In this document: positions 14,911 to 15,426 of the stretch, piece after piece
How the letters are laid out: every line of letters begins with the position of its first letter
Position numbering within the stretch: the first letter of the stretch is position 1
NCBI GenBank assembly: GCA_051010055.1
Contig: JBPCVY010000027.1
Coordinates: 1 to 15,426 of the forward strand
Direction of reading: 5' to 3'
Source of the DNA: CAJQND01 sp051010055
GTDB lineage: Bacteria; Pseudomonadota; Alphaproteobacteria; Rhizobiales; CAJQND01
DNA: 15,426 nt
Translations under genes and position numbers: made by a program
Notes under the pieces: model-generated
Told to the model about the DNA's origin: nothing
The model's input: only the letters and a program-made list of their open reading frames with translations
The model's database searches: none

Positions 14911-15426
14911 ATGGAGACATTGGAAGAGCTGAGACGGTTGACCACGGATCTGCCAGCCTCCCGTATGCTTGAAATTCTCATCAAGGAGAAGTTTCCAAAC
15001 GAGACCGTTGTGACCGCATCTCTCAAATCGCCAAGTGTTGTGGTTTTGAAAATGGTTTCCGAAATTGACCCCGCAACACCTGTCATTTTTTGTCATCCCC
15101 AGCATGTTTTTCCTGAAAGTGAAAAGTACCGGGACGAATTGGTTGAGCAGCTTGGCTTGAGCAATGTGAAAGTGATGACCCGCGGCGACCGGTTGGCGGG
15201 AAAGCGTGAGTTTGAGCGCTATGAGCGTTTGTTGAGCGATACGCCGAACAGCGCCGGTTCCAGCCACGAAACCATCCATCTTCATGACACGCTGGCGCCA
15301 TATAAGTGCTGGATTAAAGCTGTTTATCACGCAACACCTGAGGGGCTTGGCCCGCACCGTGTAAATGTTCACGGCGGAATGGTCATTGTTGATGTCTTGC
15401 GGCGGCGGACAACTGAGATGGTTGAC
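14911..15426 (+). CDS. PAPS reductase-like (CysH superfamily) protein, cut by window edge
   Basis: The first 172 residues of a protein resembling PAPS/APS sulfotransferase-reductases of the adenine nucleotide alpha-hydrolase fold. Recognisable parts: the first strand and loop region 'ETVVTASLKSPSVVVLKMVSEIDPATPVIF' (about 31-60, in the place of SFGxxSxVLLHLV...PVLF), then 'HVFPESEKYRDELVEQLGLSNV' (65-86), closely following the CysH pattern 'xFPETxxYRDxLxxxLGL'. The loop lacks the usual glycine (SLKSPS rather than SFG..S), and the 'CC..RK' cysteine pair region reads 'YKCWIKAVYH'. It may thus bind a related nucleotide without normal reductase chemistry, or be a dedicated paralogue of the apr locus. 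AAGGTGG and GGCAGG lie upstream of the ATG at 14911. The rest is outside the window. Confidence 0.72.
   Translation, partial: METLEELRRLTTDLPASRMLEILIKEKFPNETVVTASLKSPSVVVLKMVSEIDPATPVIFCHPQHVFPESEKYRDELVEQLGLSNVKVMTRGDRLAGKREFERYERLLSDTPNSAGSSHETIHLHDTLAPYKCWIKAVYHATPEGLGPHRVNVHGGMVIVDVLRRRTTEMVD

Noticed and set aside
14326..15372. A long open frame (348 codons) on the minus strand
   Set aside because: It lies opposite the lysR and cysH-like genes, spans their boundary, and its sequence is low in recognisable protein features.

Overview
The window looks like chromosomal DNA from an alphaproteobacterium, probably of the Hyphomicrobiales type. The reasons are a partial glutathione reductase close to a class II DAHP synthase, a moderately GC-rich coding style, and an aprM-aprB-aprA set of the kind found in sulfur-oxidising proteobacteria. 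This is a judgement from protein families, not from a database search. No tRNA, rRNA, insertion sequence, integrase or CRISPR array was seen.

Layout from left to right. (1) 1-255, minus strand: the N-terminal part of glutathione reductase, cut by the window edge. (2) 396-2907, plus: a lemA-like gene followed 16 bases later by a secreted/membrane DUF2207 protein with a polyglycine tail. (3) 2914-4053, minus: a YbdK-type carboxylate-amine ligase, convergent with the DUF2207 gene. (4) 4264-5652, plus: class II DAHP synthase (first step of the shikimate pathway), with a hairpin in its leader and a clear intrinsic terminator. (5) 5778-6167, plus: a small VOC/glyoxalase-fold protein. (6) 6183-8869, minus: a Tat-exported deaminase-like protein and, upstream of it, a secreted YtcJ-type amidohydrolase. 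Both carry an in-frame stop followed by same-frame sequence that looks coding. The amidohydrolase is cut between its two groups of metal ligands. (7) 8870-9346: a gene-free spacer. (8) 9347-13824, minus: a probable sulfite-oxidation operon, in transcription order a 52-residue small protein, aprM, aprB, aprA, an unrecognised 116-residue protein and a SlyD-like FKBP isomerase. (9) 13825-13965: a divergent control region with ATCGAT-centred palindromes. (10) 13966-14862, plus: a LysR-type regulator. (11) 14911 to the end, plus: a PAPS-reductase-like (CysH superfamily) protein with an altered nucleotide-binding loop, cut by the window edge.

How the parts may work together. AprBA acts in the cytoplasm and, in the oxidising direction, turns sulfite plus AMP into adenylylsulfate (APS). 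AprM is the proposed membrane partner that passes the electrons to the quinone pool. The 116-residue protein and SlyD lie downstream in the same direction and could help assemble or mature the complex. The divergent LysR protein is the natural candidate regulator of the cluster, and the CysH-like gene just after it may handle the same APS/PAPS chemistry. ATP sulfurylase, expected to complete sulfate formation, is not in the window.

The points most worth a second look are the uncatalogued small genes in the apr operon, the operator architecture at 13917-13960 (it overlaps a good -10 box and implies an almost leaderless LysR mRNA), and the two adjacent exported-enzyme genes that each have an in-frame stop.
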